Shown here piece by piece: positions 42,382-50,727 of a stretch of DNA of 64,000 nt (positions are counted from its first letter, which is position 1; every line of letters starts with the position of its first letter). Made by a program: the position numbers and the translations under genes. The notes below the pieces were generated by a model. It ran no database searches and was not told the DNA's origin. It worked only from the letters and a program-made list of their open reading frames with translations. Origin of the DNA: Lachnospiraceae bacterium (GTDB taxonomy: Bacteria > Bacillota > Clostridia > Lachnospirales > Lachnospiraceae); the NCBI GenBank assembly GCA_028693165.1, contig JAQUVX010000013.1, positions 35,864-99,863 on the forward strand, written 5' to 3'.

Positions 42382-42819
42382 TTATTGAAACAGAATAAAA
42401 CCGGGTACACGAATTTTTAAAAATACGGTAAATACTACATAAATCCCTGCTGCCAAAAGCACATTCCGAATCAGGATCTTGCTGATATTTCTTATTGATC
42501 TTTTTTCCATCAGCAAGAGCGAAACGGCGCAGATCATAGCATAGCCTATTGCATAAAATCCAATTTTGGCAATCAATAATGGCCCTGTGCTTAAGATAGC
42601 AATAAAGCAAATCTCATACAGAGTGATTTTATTGATTGCACTCACTTCCCTTTCCGATAATGCCTTTGCCAGCGAAATCAGACCAAGCAATACAAATACA
42701 ACAAAAACAAACGCCGCATAAATACCCTTTTCTGTCCCCTCTTTCACAAGCATACTGCCGCCAAACAGCACCGCACAGCTTCCAGCAATAAAGTTATTCG
42801 ATAAAATTTTCCTTTTCAA
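42382..42819 (-). CDS. Tripartite tricarboxylate transporter, small permease TctB (system 2)
   Basis: 145-residue membrane protein with four predicted helices; begins MKRKILSNNFIAGSCAVLFG. It is first in the operon and divergent from the lacI-type gene at 43065, sharing a 245-bp AT-rich control region. Confidence 0.85.
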   Translation of the reverse strand: MKRKILSNNFIAGSCAVLFGGSMLVKEGTEKGIYAAFVFVVFVLLGLISLAKALSEREVSAINKITLYEICFIAILSTGPLLIAKIGFYAIGYAMICAVSLLLMEKRSIRNISKILIRNVLLAAGIYVVFTVFLKIRVPGFILFQ

Positions 42820-42883
42820 CCATGTCCTCCTTTCTCAAATTTCCATTTTCATTGATCTGTCTTTATTTTATGACAATTTATCC

Positions 42884-42902
42884 AATCAATCCAGGCTTGA
42901 TT
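42884..42902. promoter_or_regulatory. Candidate operator between tctB (system 2) and lacI-type gene
   Basis: Inverted repeat AATCAA-N7-TTGATT in the divergent control region. It lacks the central CG usual for LacI-family sites, so its link to the adjacent regulator is tentative. Confidence 0.35.
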
Positions 42903-43064
42903 TGAACAATATTTCCTTATATTTTCGTTTATATTTTAATTAAATGGAAATTATTTTTCTTTAAAGCAGAAAATTTTTGCCTTTTTACATCATTTTGTGC
43001 TATATATATTGTAAAGGAATCTTTATCAGAACTATCCGACATCTGCAACCTCAGGAGGAAAGAT

Positions 43065-44117
43065 ATGAATCAGAAAACCACATTACAAAGCATCGCTCAG
43101 TCCGCCGGTGTTTCTGTCAGCACCGTCCACAAAGCACTATATGGCAAACCCGGCGTGAATCCCGAGATGCGCAAACGAATATTACTGCTGGCCAAACAGC
43201 AGGGCTACCGTTACTCACAGCCCATCTACCAGTCAATTCGTATCGCAGCTGTTTTCCCTGCCCCCGAAGGTTCCAATCGCTTCTTTTATCAGTATATCTG
43301 GAACGGAATTCACGATCGTGCAGATGAGCTGGAAGATCAAAATCTGACCGTTATCGATTTTAAGTTTTATGGTGGTATCGAAGAACAACTGGTCATGTTA
43401 GAAGATCTTTACCAGAACCACTGCGAGGAAATCGACTGTCTTCTGACTATTGCGTGGGATCAGCCCGCAACTGCGGAATATATTGATAAATTTGCAGAAA
43501 AAAACATCCTGACCTTCACCGTATCTTCCGATGCGCCTATGAGTCAAAGATGTTCTTTTATCGGTGCAAATTTTTATTCTATCGGCAGAATTGCCGGAGA
43601 ATATATGAAGAGTGTTGTCCAGGAATCTGGACGAACCCTGATCGTGGGAACCAGAAGAGATTCCTACAATCATTCACTGGCAATCCGGGGATATTATGAT
43701 GAACTCAACCGCGGAAATGATCGTCGTCTGGAAGTTGTTGAACTATTTGATCATACGACGCAGGACTTTTCTCTGCAGGCATCCCTGAGTGAATTTCTTC
43801 ATTCTTTCAAAAACATAAGAGGCATTTACGCAAATAACGCACGTGCCACAATTGGCGTCTGCCAATTACTCGAGGAAATATCCTATCCGACCAAGCTGAC
43901 CCTCATCGGCAGTGAGCTATTCGAAGAATCCGCTCATTACCTGAAATGCGGTATATTAGACTGCGTAATCGAACAAGGTCCCTATCAACAGGGCTATGTC
44001 AGTGTAGGCACCGCCTTCAACCATCTGTCCTTAAAACGCTCCGCCCCGCCAAATATTGTAATCAACGCACATATTATTCTGCCAAGCTGTGTCGATCAGA
44101 AAATCATCCACAGATGA
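43065..44117 (+). CDS. LacI-family transcriptional regulator (divergent from TTT system 2)
   Basis: 350-residue regulator. A LacI HTH fills residues 5-50 (TLQSIAQSAGVSVSTVHKAL, hinge around 50-60), followed by a periplasmic-binding-protein-like ligand domain (type resembling rhizopine/sugar sensors: IRIAAVFPAPEGSNRFFYQY). AGGAGG precedes the ATG. It probably controls the divergent tctB-tctC-tctA-sulfatase operon in response to the imported compound or a product. Its 3' end is 3 bp from the convergent oxidoreductase gene. Confidence 0.92.
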   Translation: MNQKTTLQSIAQSAGVSVSTVHKALYGKPGVNPEMRKRILLLAKQQGYRYSQPIYQSIRIAAVFPAPEGSNRFFYQYIWNGIHDRADELEDQNLTVIDFKFYGGIEEQLVMLEDLYQNHCEEIDCLLTIAWDQPATAEYIDKFAEKNILTFTVSSDAPMSQRCSFIGANFYSIGRIAGEYMKSVVQESGRTLIVGTRRDSYNHSLAIRGYYDELNRGNDRRLEVVELFDHTTQDFSLQASLSEFLHSFKNIRGIYANNARATIGVCQLLEEISYPTKLTLIGSELFEESAHYLKCGILDCVIEQGPYQQGYVSVGTAFNHLSLKRSAPPNIVINAHIILPSCVDQKIIHR

Positions 44118-44120
44118 TTT

Positions 44121-45203
44121 TTACTCCACCACAACCGCCCCCCGCTGCGCCTCCACCGCCAGCCGCATAACCTCAAACACATAGTCCTGCGACATGGCCG
44201 TCTCTGTGCGGTTCAGGCAATCCAGAATAAATTCGCCAAAGAACGGGAAGCCGGTCTTTCCGGTGACATGATAGCGATGTTCGCCCTCACCGTCCACCAG
44301 AATCACGTGGTCACCCTCCGTCGATACGGTCACATCCAGATACTTCCGAATCTCGATGGTTCCCTCTGTCCCCATGATAAACACCCTTCCGTCGCCCCAG
44401 GCATTCAGGCCGTCGGGTGTAAACCAGTCGACACGGAACCAGCAGGTCGCGCCATTGTCTGCCGCCAGAACACATTCTCCGAAATCATAAAATCCTTCAT
44501 GCTCCTTGTTTGCATAATTTGCAACCGCGCTGTGAAGAACCCGGCCGGTTTTGGCACGGCAAAAATGTAAAAACTGCTCCAACTGGTGGCTGCCCAGATC
44601 ATTGATGATGCCGCCATTTTTCTCGCTGTCAAAAAACCAGTCCGGCCGCGAGGACGGATTCAATCTGTGCGGTGCAAGGATCGTGACCTGACAGACCCGT
44701 CCGATTCTTCCCTGCGCGATCAGCTCATCTGCAAATACCGCGCTCTCCACATGTACCCGCTCCCCAAAATATATCATATATTTTCTGGAAGTTTCCGCAC
44801 AGACCTGGCTTATCCGGGAAATCTCCTCCCGTGAAAGCATCCCCGGCTTATCCGCAAAATAATCCTTCCCGCTTTTCATAACCTGGATTCCAAGCTCCGC
44901 ACGCTTATACGGAATAAGCGCGCTTGCCACCAATTTGATCCGATCATCCTCCAGAATCTCTTCCACCGAGGAAGCGATCGCCACACCCGGATACGTTTCC
45001 TGAAATTCAGCCACCTTTTTTTCATCCGCATCCCACACCTTTGTCAGGGTAGCCCCCGCCTCCAAAAGTCCGTTGCACATAGCAAAAATATGACCATGAT
45101 CCAGTCCGACCGCAGCAAAGCAAAACGCTCCGTCCTCACAAACCTTTACAATTTTCCCCTGAGAAACAGGTGCATAATTCATACCATCTGCTTTTTGCAT
45201 CAT
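44121..45203 (-). CDS. Gfo/Idh/MocA-family oxidoreductase, divergent member
   Basis: 360-residue putative NAD(P)-dependent sugar-type dehydrogenase. The Rossmann start is CFAAVGLDHGHIFAMCNGLL, where the usual GxGxxG is altered, and the EKP motif reads ADKPG. The C-terminal domain keeps GGIINDLGSHQLEQFL with the family's Asp/His pair. It may act on an unusual substrate or be a non-canonical partner. It overlaps the preceding gene by 4 bp as the last gene of the operon. Confidence 0.85.
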   Translation of the reverse strand: MMQKADGMNYAPVSQGKIVKVCEDGAFCFAAVGLDHGHIFAMCNGLLEAGATLTKVWDADEKKVAEFQETYPGVAIASSVEEILEDDRIKLVASALIPYKRAELGIQVMKSGKDYFADKPGMLSREEISRISQVCAETSRKYMIYFGERVHVESAVFADELIAQGRIGRVCQVTILAPHRLNPSSRPDWFFDSEKNGGIINDLGSHQLEQFLHFCRAKTGRVLHSAVANYANKEHEGFYDFGECVLAADNGATCWFRVDWFTPDGLNAWGDGRVFIMGTEGTIEIRKYLDVTVSTEGDHVILVDGEGEHRYHVTGKTGFPFFGEFILDCLNRTETAMSQDYVFEVMRLAVEAQRGAVVVE

Positions 45204-46351
45204 AATGTCCCGCCAACCTTAATCCCGATATCTGAATAATTTTCAACGCTTCTTTTTTTCTCGTGAAACCTGGTAACTCCCTCCACTTTTCCCTTCTGGG
45301 AATAAAATGGATCCTTCTCTGTCATCGGAAACTGAACCGCTTTTCCTGTAAACGCCGACTGGTACACCGCCGTGATGAACTCAATCGTTTTGCGTCCGTC
45401 TTTTCCGGAAATCAATGGCTCGGTGTCATGCTCGATTGCCGACAGCATATCTTCGATCTGCCCGCAATGGTCACAGTAAGTGATCTCCTCATAACCCGCA
45501 AACACATCCTCGAGCTGCTTTTGCGCAGCCTCATCATTTTCCGGGTATCCGTTCAGCTGCTGTCTGCTCACCGAAATGCGGTGCGGGATCTCCAGGGATG
45601 CTTTCTGCGCATCAATGATGATCTTCTGTTCTTCGCCGTGATGCAGCAGAGATGCAATCATCAGTCCGACCGCCCCATTTTTAAACTGGATTCTGCCGAT
45701 CGAAAGATCCTCTTCCTCACTGTTGTCATGATTCTGATTGTAAACGGCCGCATTGACCTCCGCCACATCTCCCATCAGCCACAAAAACAGGTCGATATGG
45801 TGAATCGCGTGGATAAAGGTACAGCCTCCGCCTTCCTTCTCCCAAGTGCCGCGCCACCACAGATCATAGTATTTATCGCCGCGCCACCACAGTGAGTTCG
45901 CCTGCGCAAAGTAAATCTTTCCCAGCAGTCCGCTGTCCAGCAGCTCCTTGGTCTTCATAATGTCCGGTTTGAAACGATTCTGAGCCACGATCGACAGCTT
46001 TGCTCCCGTTCTGCCGGCAATTTCAAGCATCGCATCGCACTCCTCCAGCGTCGGAGCCATCGGCTTTTCACACAGCACATGAATCCCTTTTTCCAGAAAC
46101 GCCTTGCTCACCTCATAATGAACCGCAGGCGGCAGACAGACCGATACCAGTTGAATATCGTCCCGTTCTAAAAGATCATGATAATCTGCAACAATATCAC
46201 AATTCAAATGGTATTTCTTTGCTTTTTCTGCTGCCTTGTCCTGAAACAGATCCGAAATCACCCGAATCTCGCACCGCTCCCCCAGCTGCTGATACGCCTC
46301 GATATGAATGTTTGCCACATCTCCGGCACCAAGTATCGCTACACCTATCAT
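45200..46351 (-). CDS. Gfo/Idh/MocA-family oxidoreductase
   Basis: 383-residue NAD(P)-dependent dehydrogenase. N-terminal Rossmann fold with ILGAGDVANIHIEAY, the EKP motif in LCEKPMAPTLEE, and the catalytic-type CTFIHAIHHIDLFLWLMG (Lys of EKP plus Asp/His). Members oxidise or reduce hydroxyls on sugars, inositols or glycosides. It overlaps both neighbours by 4 bp, so the three enzymes are made together. Confidence 0.92.
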   Translation of the reverse strand: MIGVAILGAGDVANIHIEAYQQLGERCEIRVISDLFQDKAAEKAKKYHLNCDIVADYHDLLERDDIQLVSVCLPPAVHYEVSKAFLEKGIHVLCEKPMAPTLEECDAMLEIAGRTGAKLSIVAQNRFKPDIMKTKELLDSGLLGKIYFAQANSLWWRGDKYYDLWWRGTWEKEGGGCTFIHAIHHIDLFLWLMGDVAEVNAAVYNQNHDNSEEEDLSIGRIQFKNGAVGLMIASLLHHGEEQKIIIDAQKASLEIPHRISVSRQQLNGYPENDEAAQKQLEDVFAGYEEITYCDHCGQIEDMLSAIEHDTEPLISGKDGRKTIEFITAVYQSAFTGKAVQFPMTEKDPFYSQKGKVEGVTRFHEKKRSVENYSDIGIKVGGTL

Positions 46352-47496
46352 ATCATCATCTCCTGTCTGTTTTCAACTTTCATGCGTTTCCCCTGATCTG
46401 AAGACCGATATGCGGCATAGATCAGGCGCAGGGTATCGCACGCCAGCGCAAGTCCTGATTCCGGCTTATCCTTGTCCCCTGCGATACACTTCACAAAATC
46501 CTCCAGCTCGCTGATATAACCGCGCGCATATTCTTCCTGCAAAAAGATGCTCTGCCAGCCGGCACGGGTTTCTACCTTTTCCGTAAAATAAATATCACGC
46601 AAGCTATCCTGCTCCGGATGGAACACATTCATCTGTGTATTCGGCGCAATGTTACACAGGTACGAGCCCTCGGTTGTAAAGACCTCCACCTTGTTTCTCA
46701 CACCGCCCAGGATCATATCCCCGGACACCACCGCCGCTTTTGTTCCGTCTGTGAACGTCACCATCATATTTGCAAAATCCTCAACATCCACCGGTTTTGC
46801 AGAAATATAGCGCTTCTGTTCATCCGCAAGCGTCGGAACGAGATATCCCATATCAGCCATCACATCGCGAATCCCCGTCTCGCCCTCCTGTTCCTTCAGA
46901 TACAAGAGTGCAGAAACCGGATGACAGCCCTGCCGGATCAGGGAACCGCCGCCGTTGTATTTCCAATATCCGGCATGTTCTGCGTGAGAACCGCTGTGTG
47001 ACTCCTCTCCGGTCATATACAGGATGTGTTCCCCTGTTTTCCGAATAAATTCCGCAACCTTCTGAACCGCAGGCGCATACACGAAATTCTCCGCGTAAAA
47101 GAACGTTCCTTTGCTTTTTTTCTCCGCGTGCAGCAACGCTTCCAGCTCCAGCTCCAACGCTTCCAAATCCAGCTTTTGCTTATCAAAGCATCCCGTCAGC
47201 GGCTTCTCACAAATCACACTCTTATCCGCCGCTAATGCCGCCGTCACCATCTCCATATGGCTAGAAGGTGTCGTGCAGACATCAATCACATCCAACTGCG
47301 GATCGGCCAGCATGTCGATCCAGCTATCGTAGACGCGCCGAATCTGGTACTTTGCAGCAAAATCCTTTGCCTTTTCCAGATTTCTCCCGGACACGCCTGC
47401 GATCTCCACCTCATACCCTGGAATCCGCCGAAATGCCTCCATATGCAGTGATGCCGCAAAACCGGTTCCGATTAATCCAATCCTGATTTTCTTCAT
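46348..47496 (-). CDS. Gfo/Idh/MocA-family oxidoreductase
   Basis: 382-residue dehydrogenase. GLIGTGFAASLHMEAF is the nucleotide-binding loop and ICEKPLTGCF the EKP motif; GGGSLIRQGCHPVSALLYLK carries the C-terminal His in place of the more usual D-H pair. First of three related enzymes, overlapping tctA by 4 bp. A paired oxidation and reduction at different sugar carbons, as in keto-glycoside or inositol pathways, is one reading. Confidence 0.92.
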   Translation of the reverse strand: MKKIRIGLIGTGFAASLHMEAFRRIPGYEVEIAGVSGRNLEKAKDFAAKYQIRRVYDSWIDMLADPQLDVIDVCTTPSSHMEMVTAALAADKSVICEKPLTGCFDKQKLDLEALELELEALLHAEKKSKGTFFYAENFVYAPAVQKVAEFIRKTGEHILYMTGEESHSGSHAEHAGYWKYNGGGSLIRQGCHPVSALLYLKEQEGETGIRDVMADMGYLVPTLADEQKRYISAKPVDVEDFANMMVTFTDGTKAAVVSGDMILGGVRNKVEVFTTEGSYLCNIAPNTQMNVFHPEQDSLRDIYFTEKVETRAGWQSIFLQEEYARGYISELEDFVKCIAGDKDKPESGLALACDTLRLIYAAYRSSDQGKRMKVENRQEMMI

Positions 47497-48980
47497 ACTT
47501 TCTTTCTCTTCAGTTTTTCAAATACTCCAAATTGCGACAGAATCAGTGCCAAAATTGCCACTAAAAATACCAGGCAAATCGGTCTCTGGAACATTGGCAT
47601 AAAGCTTCCTTCTGAAATGGTCAGCGCACGGCGCAGATTCGAGTCTGTCATCGAGCCCAGGATTACCCCCAGCAAAAACGGTGCCGCCGGAAATTCCATC
47701 ATCGACAGGAAAAATCCTACGATTCCAAAGAAAAACATGACTTTAACGTCAAACATCAAATGATTGATCACATAAGAGCCAACGATACATAACACGTAGA
47801 TGATCGGCATCAGAATCTCTTTCTTGACGCCAAGGATCTTAACCGAGAATTTCGCAACCAACTGCGCAATCATCCACATTGCAACCGCCGCCATGAACAG
47901 ATCCACGCAGACCATATACAAAAATTCCGGACTCTCATTCATCAGCAGAGGTCCCGGTCTGTAACCATGCATCATGAACGCGGCCAGAAGAACAGCAGCC
48001 GGCGCACTGCCCGGAACCGCCAGAGACAGAATCGGGATAATCGCGCCGCCAATACACGAGTTGTTTCCCGCCTCGGCCGAAATCACGCCCGACATCTCGC
48101 CAGTGCCGAATTTCTCCGGGTCCTTGCTGCTGGATTTGGTTGCCCAGTAGCTGAGCCATCCGCCCACGTCCTCACCTACGCCCGGAATGATGCCGACACA
48201 GACACCGATCAGGGAAGAACGGATTAATGCCACTGTGTTCTGGCGAATATAAGTAAATCCTTCTGAAACTTTAAACTTGGAAATCTTCAAAACGTGCTCT
48301 TCCGTCTTTTTAAAGGCCTTGATGATTTCCGGGAATCCAAACAGACCAATCATGATCGGAATCAATGCAAGTCCGGCCATGACATTGACATTTCCAAACG
48401 CAAATCTTGGGAATGCATCTACCTGATCCAAGCCAACCTGCGCAACCAGAAGACCAATGATACCGGAAATCCAGCCCTTTACCGCATTGCCTTTTGATGT
48501 CAGGTTTCCACAGATCACCACACCAAACAGACTGAGCAGGAAGAATTCCCAGCTTCCAAACTGCAAAGACAGCTTTGTCAGCAGCGGTGTAAATGCAAGC
48601 ACGCAGATAACGCTGATCAGCGTTCCGATACAGGATGCCGTCGTCGCAAGAAATACGGCCAGTCCGCCCTTGCCCTGTTTTGCAAGAGGGAAGCCGTCTA
48701 AAGCCGTCGCTGCACTGGCCGGAGTGCCCGGAATGTTCAGCAGAATCGCCGCCTGACAGCCGCCTGATATCGCTCCGACGTAAACACCGATCAGCGAGAT
48801 GATTGCGCTCGTCGGTGACAGACTATAGGTCAGTCCGGTCAAAAGCGCTACGGCCATGGTGGCACTCAGCCCCGGGAGCATACCCATGACCAGGCCGGTA
48901 AAGGTCGAAATCAGCAAAACAGCAAGGTTCATGGGAGATAGCACGGCTCCGAATGATTGTAACAAATAGGTAATTGCCAT
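47493..48980 (-). CDS. Tripartite tricarboxylate transporter, large permease TctA (system 3)
   Basis: 495-residue polytopic protein with TctA features: GLVMGMLPGLSATMAVALL, LLNIPGTPASAATALDGFPL, and GIIPGVGEDVGGWLSYWATK, where the second-half loop has GVGED rather than GTGGA. It lies 12 bp after tctB and overlaps the first oxidoreductase gene by 4 bp, tying transport to metabolism. Confidence 0.95.
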   Translation of the reverse strand: MAITYLLQSFGAVLSPMNLAVLLISTFTGLVMGMLPGLSATMAVALLTGLTYSLSPTSAIISLIGVYVGAISGGCQAAILLNIPGTPASAATALDGFPLAKQGKGGLAVFLATTASCIGTLISVICVLAFTPLLTKLSLQFGSWEFFLLSLFGVVICGNLTSKGNAVKGWISGIIGLLVAQVGLDQVDAFPRFAFGNVNVMAGLALIPIMIGLFGFPEIIKAFKKTEEHVLKISKFKVSEGFTYIRQNTVALIRSSLIGVCVGIIPGVGEDVGGWLSYWATKSSSKDPEKFGTGEMSGVISAEAGNNSCIGGAIIPILSLAVPGSAPAAVLLAAFMMHGYRPGPLLMNESPEFLYMVCVDLFMAAVAMWMIAQLVAKFSVKILGVKKEILMPIIYVLCIVGSYVINHLMFDVKVMFFFGIVGFFLSMMEFPAAPFLLGVILGSMTDSNLRRALTISEGSFMPMFQRPICLVFLVAILALILSQFGVFEKLKRKKV

Positions 48981-48992
48981 TGTCTCTCCTCC

Positions 48993-49475
48993 TTAGGGCA
49001 GCGGTACGCGGAAGCATACCTGAAACAAAAATACGATCAGGCCATCCATCACCGCCGTAATAATCAAAATTTTAGTAATCGATCCTGCATCCAGGAAAAA
49101 CATCAGCAGGAACATGAACAAAAATGTTGCCAGCCAAAATGGCAGAATCTCCAGCAGAACGAATGTGTAAATGGCCATCATAATCAGACCGGTCAGCATT
49201 CTGAGACTGTTGTTGTCTTTCACCATCGCCTGCCACACTTCCTGGAATTCCGTCGTTCTGGCAGACACGCCACCCTCTTTGATGCTGCCAAGAAACAGCA
49301 CCACCGACAAAACCAGCAGCAGCGCACCCAGCAAAACCGGCACAAACGCCGCCGAAAGATAAAACACCTTTCCCGCTTTCAAATAAATCTTATAGCTTTC
49401 AACCAGTATAAAAATTGAAACCGCAAAAACAACGATTGAGGACAGAAAGTCCTGAAGTTTCTTTTTTGCTTCCAA
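48993..49475 (-). CDS. Tripartite tricarboxylate transporter, small permease TctB (system 3)
   Basis: 160-residue membrane protein with four predicted helices, begins MEAKKKLQDFLSSIVVFAVS. It follows tctC after a 74-bp gap that holds a stem-loop, and precedes tctA by 12 bp. Confidence 0.88.
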   Translation of the reverse strand: MEAKKKLQDFLSSIVVFAVSIFILVESYKIYLKAGKVFYLSAAFVPVLLGALLLVLSVVLFLGSIKEGGVSARTTEFQEVWQAMVKDNNSLRMLTGLIMMAIYTFVLLEILPFWLATFLFMFLLMFFLDAGSITKILIITAVMDGLIVFLFQVCFRVPLP

Positions 49476-49485
49476 GTTGTTTCCT

Positions 49486-49543
49486 CCTTAAAAAGTAAAG
49501 CTGCTTTACATTGTCAATTAACCGCGCAATATAAAGCAGCTTT
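49486..49543 (-). other. Intercistronic stem-loop after tctC (system 3)
   Basis: On the minus strand the 12-pair stem AAAGCTGCTTTA/TAAAGCAGCTTT (49543-49532 with 49508-49497) is followed by ACTTTTTAAGG. It can act as a leaky terminator or mRNA-end stabiliser that raises receptor levels over permease, in the same place as the hairpin of system 1. Confidence 0.65.
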
Positions 49544-49549
49544 TATTAA

Positions 49550-50575
49550 TTAGCGTTGAATTCCGAACTCTTCCGGAGATTTCGTAGCCACACCACAATC
49601 ATATAAGATCCAGGTTACCGTTGACGCCAATTTATCTACATATTCAGCTGCATCCGCTCTGCCCATTCCATTGATGATGAAGCCCTTGGTATTACAGAAA
49701 TTCACAAAATCCTCACTCTTGACTGCTTCCTCAAAGGATTTGTCCAGCGCTGCATACACCTGCTCCGGCTGTCCCTTCGGAACTGCGATACCGGTGGTCT
49801 CACCCATCGGAAGCTTCTCTGCCATCTCCGGTACAAAGTTCAGGATCGAAGGAATTACAGTGCCATTCTCCAATATGATATCGTCTGCTGTAAAGTTTGC
49901 CAGTGCTCTCATATCACCTGATACGAACATATCCTGCATCTCTACCAGAAGCTGGCTGGTGAAATCAACTTCGCCTGCCAGAGCTGCCGTGATGGCCTTG
50001 CTTCCGCCCTCATAAGTCACATGCTTGTACTCAAGCCCCGCTGCCGCGCACAATACCTCGATGCCAAGGTGGCCGCCCGAACCCATGCCGCCGGTACCAT
50101 CCGTGATTGCACCAGGATTTGCTTTCATCGCATCAAGCAGATCCTGCGCAGTCTGATAAGGGGAGTCCGCTCTGACTGCAAGAACGTTCGGTGTAAAGGT
50201 CGCAAGATAATAATCCCAGTCTTTGTGTGTGTTCTCGGTATATCCAAGCACCGGCATTGCCGTCAGTGCAAGCATACCATTGGCAAGAATGTTGTAGCCG
50301 TCCTTGTCTGCCTTCATTACCGTCAGTGCGCCAACCGAACCGCCGGCTCCCGGTGTGTTCGTGACAACGATGTTGCAGCCCATGTTTTTGCCCATCGCGT
50401 CCGCAAGTGCACGGCCGGTCAAATCTGTAGATCCGCCCGGATTCCACGGAACCACCATATTGATATCTCTGGACGGATACTTATCCTCTTTGTTCAGGAA
50501 TTTCGATCCAAAAACACCCCCTACAACCACTACCGCTGCAATTGCCACTACTGCCATCAATGACTTTTTCTGCAT
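49550..50575 (-). CDS. TTT substrate-binding protein TctC (system 3)
   Basis: 341-residue solute receptor with the Bug-family loop DINMVVPWNPGGSTDLTGRA and VVTNTPGAGGSVGALTVMK. The N-terminal hydrophobic stretch (MQKKSLMAVVAIAAVVVVGG) has no lipobox Cys, unlike the other two receptors, so it is secreted or held by an uncleaved anchor. It heads the operon under the LacI-type regulator with two operators upstream. Confidence 0.94.
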   Translation of the reverse strand: MQKKSLMAVVAIAAVVVVGGVFGSKFLNKEDKYPSRDINMVVPWNPGGSTDLTGRALADAMGKNMGCNIVVTNTPGAGGSVGALTVMKADKDGYNILANGMLALTAMPVLGYTENTHKDWDYYLATFTPNVLAVRADSPYQTAQDLLDAMKANPGAITDGTGGMGSGGHLGIEVLCAAAGLEYKHVTYEGGSKAITAALAGEVDFTSQLLVEMQDMFVSGDMRALANFTADDIILENGTVIPSILNFVPEMAEKLPMGETTGIAVPKGQPEQVYAALDKSFEEAVKSEDFVNFCNTKGFIINGMGRADAAEYVDKLASTVTWILYDCGVATKSPEEFGIQR

Positions 50576-50667
50576 AATTCTTCCCCTTTTCTTTATAAGT
50601 TTTTTGTTACGTTTATATTTCAGGATTTCTCCCTTATATATGATGTAAAATGCAAATCTCCTTATAA

Positions 50668-50713
50668 GTAAACGATTGCTTACTGCTTAAAAAAATAGGT
50701 AATCGTTTGCTTA
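50668..50713 (-). promoter_or_regulatory. Two LacI-type operators before tctC (system 3)
   Basis: GTAAACGATTGCTTAC (50668-50683) and GTAATCGTTTGCTTA (50699-50713) are near-palindromes with central CG, 31 bp centre to centre (about three helical turns). Both match the site before the lacI-type gene. They lie 93-138 bp upstream of the tctC ATG. Confidence 0.7.
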
Positions 50714-50727
50714 TCGTGTAAAAAAGA

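Noticed and set aside
41345-42610. 421-codon version of tctC (system 2)
   Set aside because: The extra 81 codons overlap tctB; the signal peptide and ribosome-binding site fix the start at 42367.
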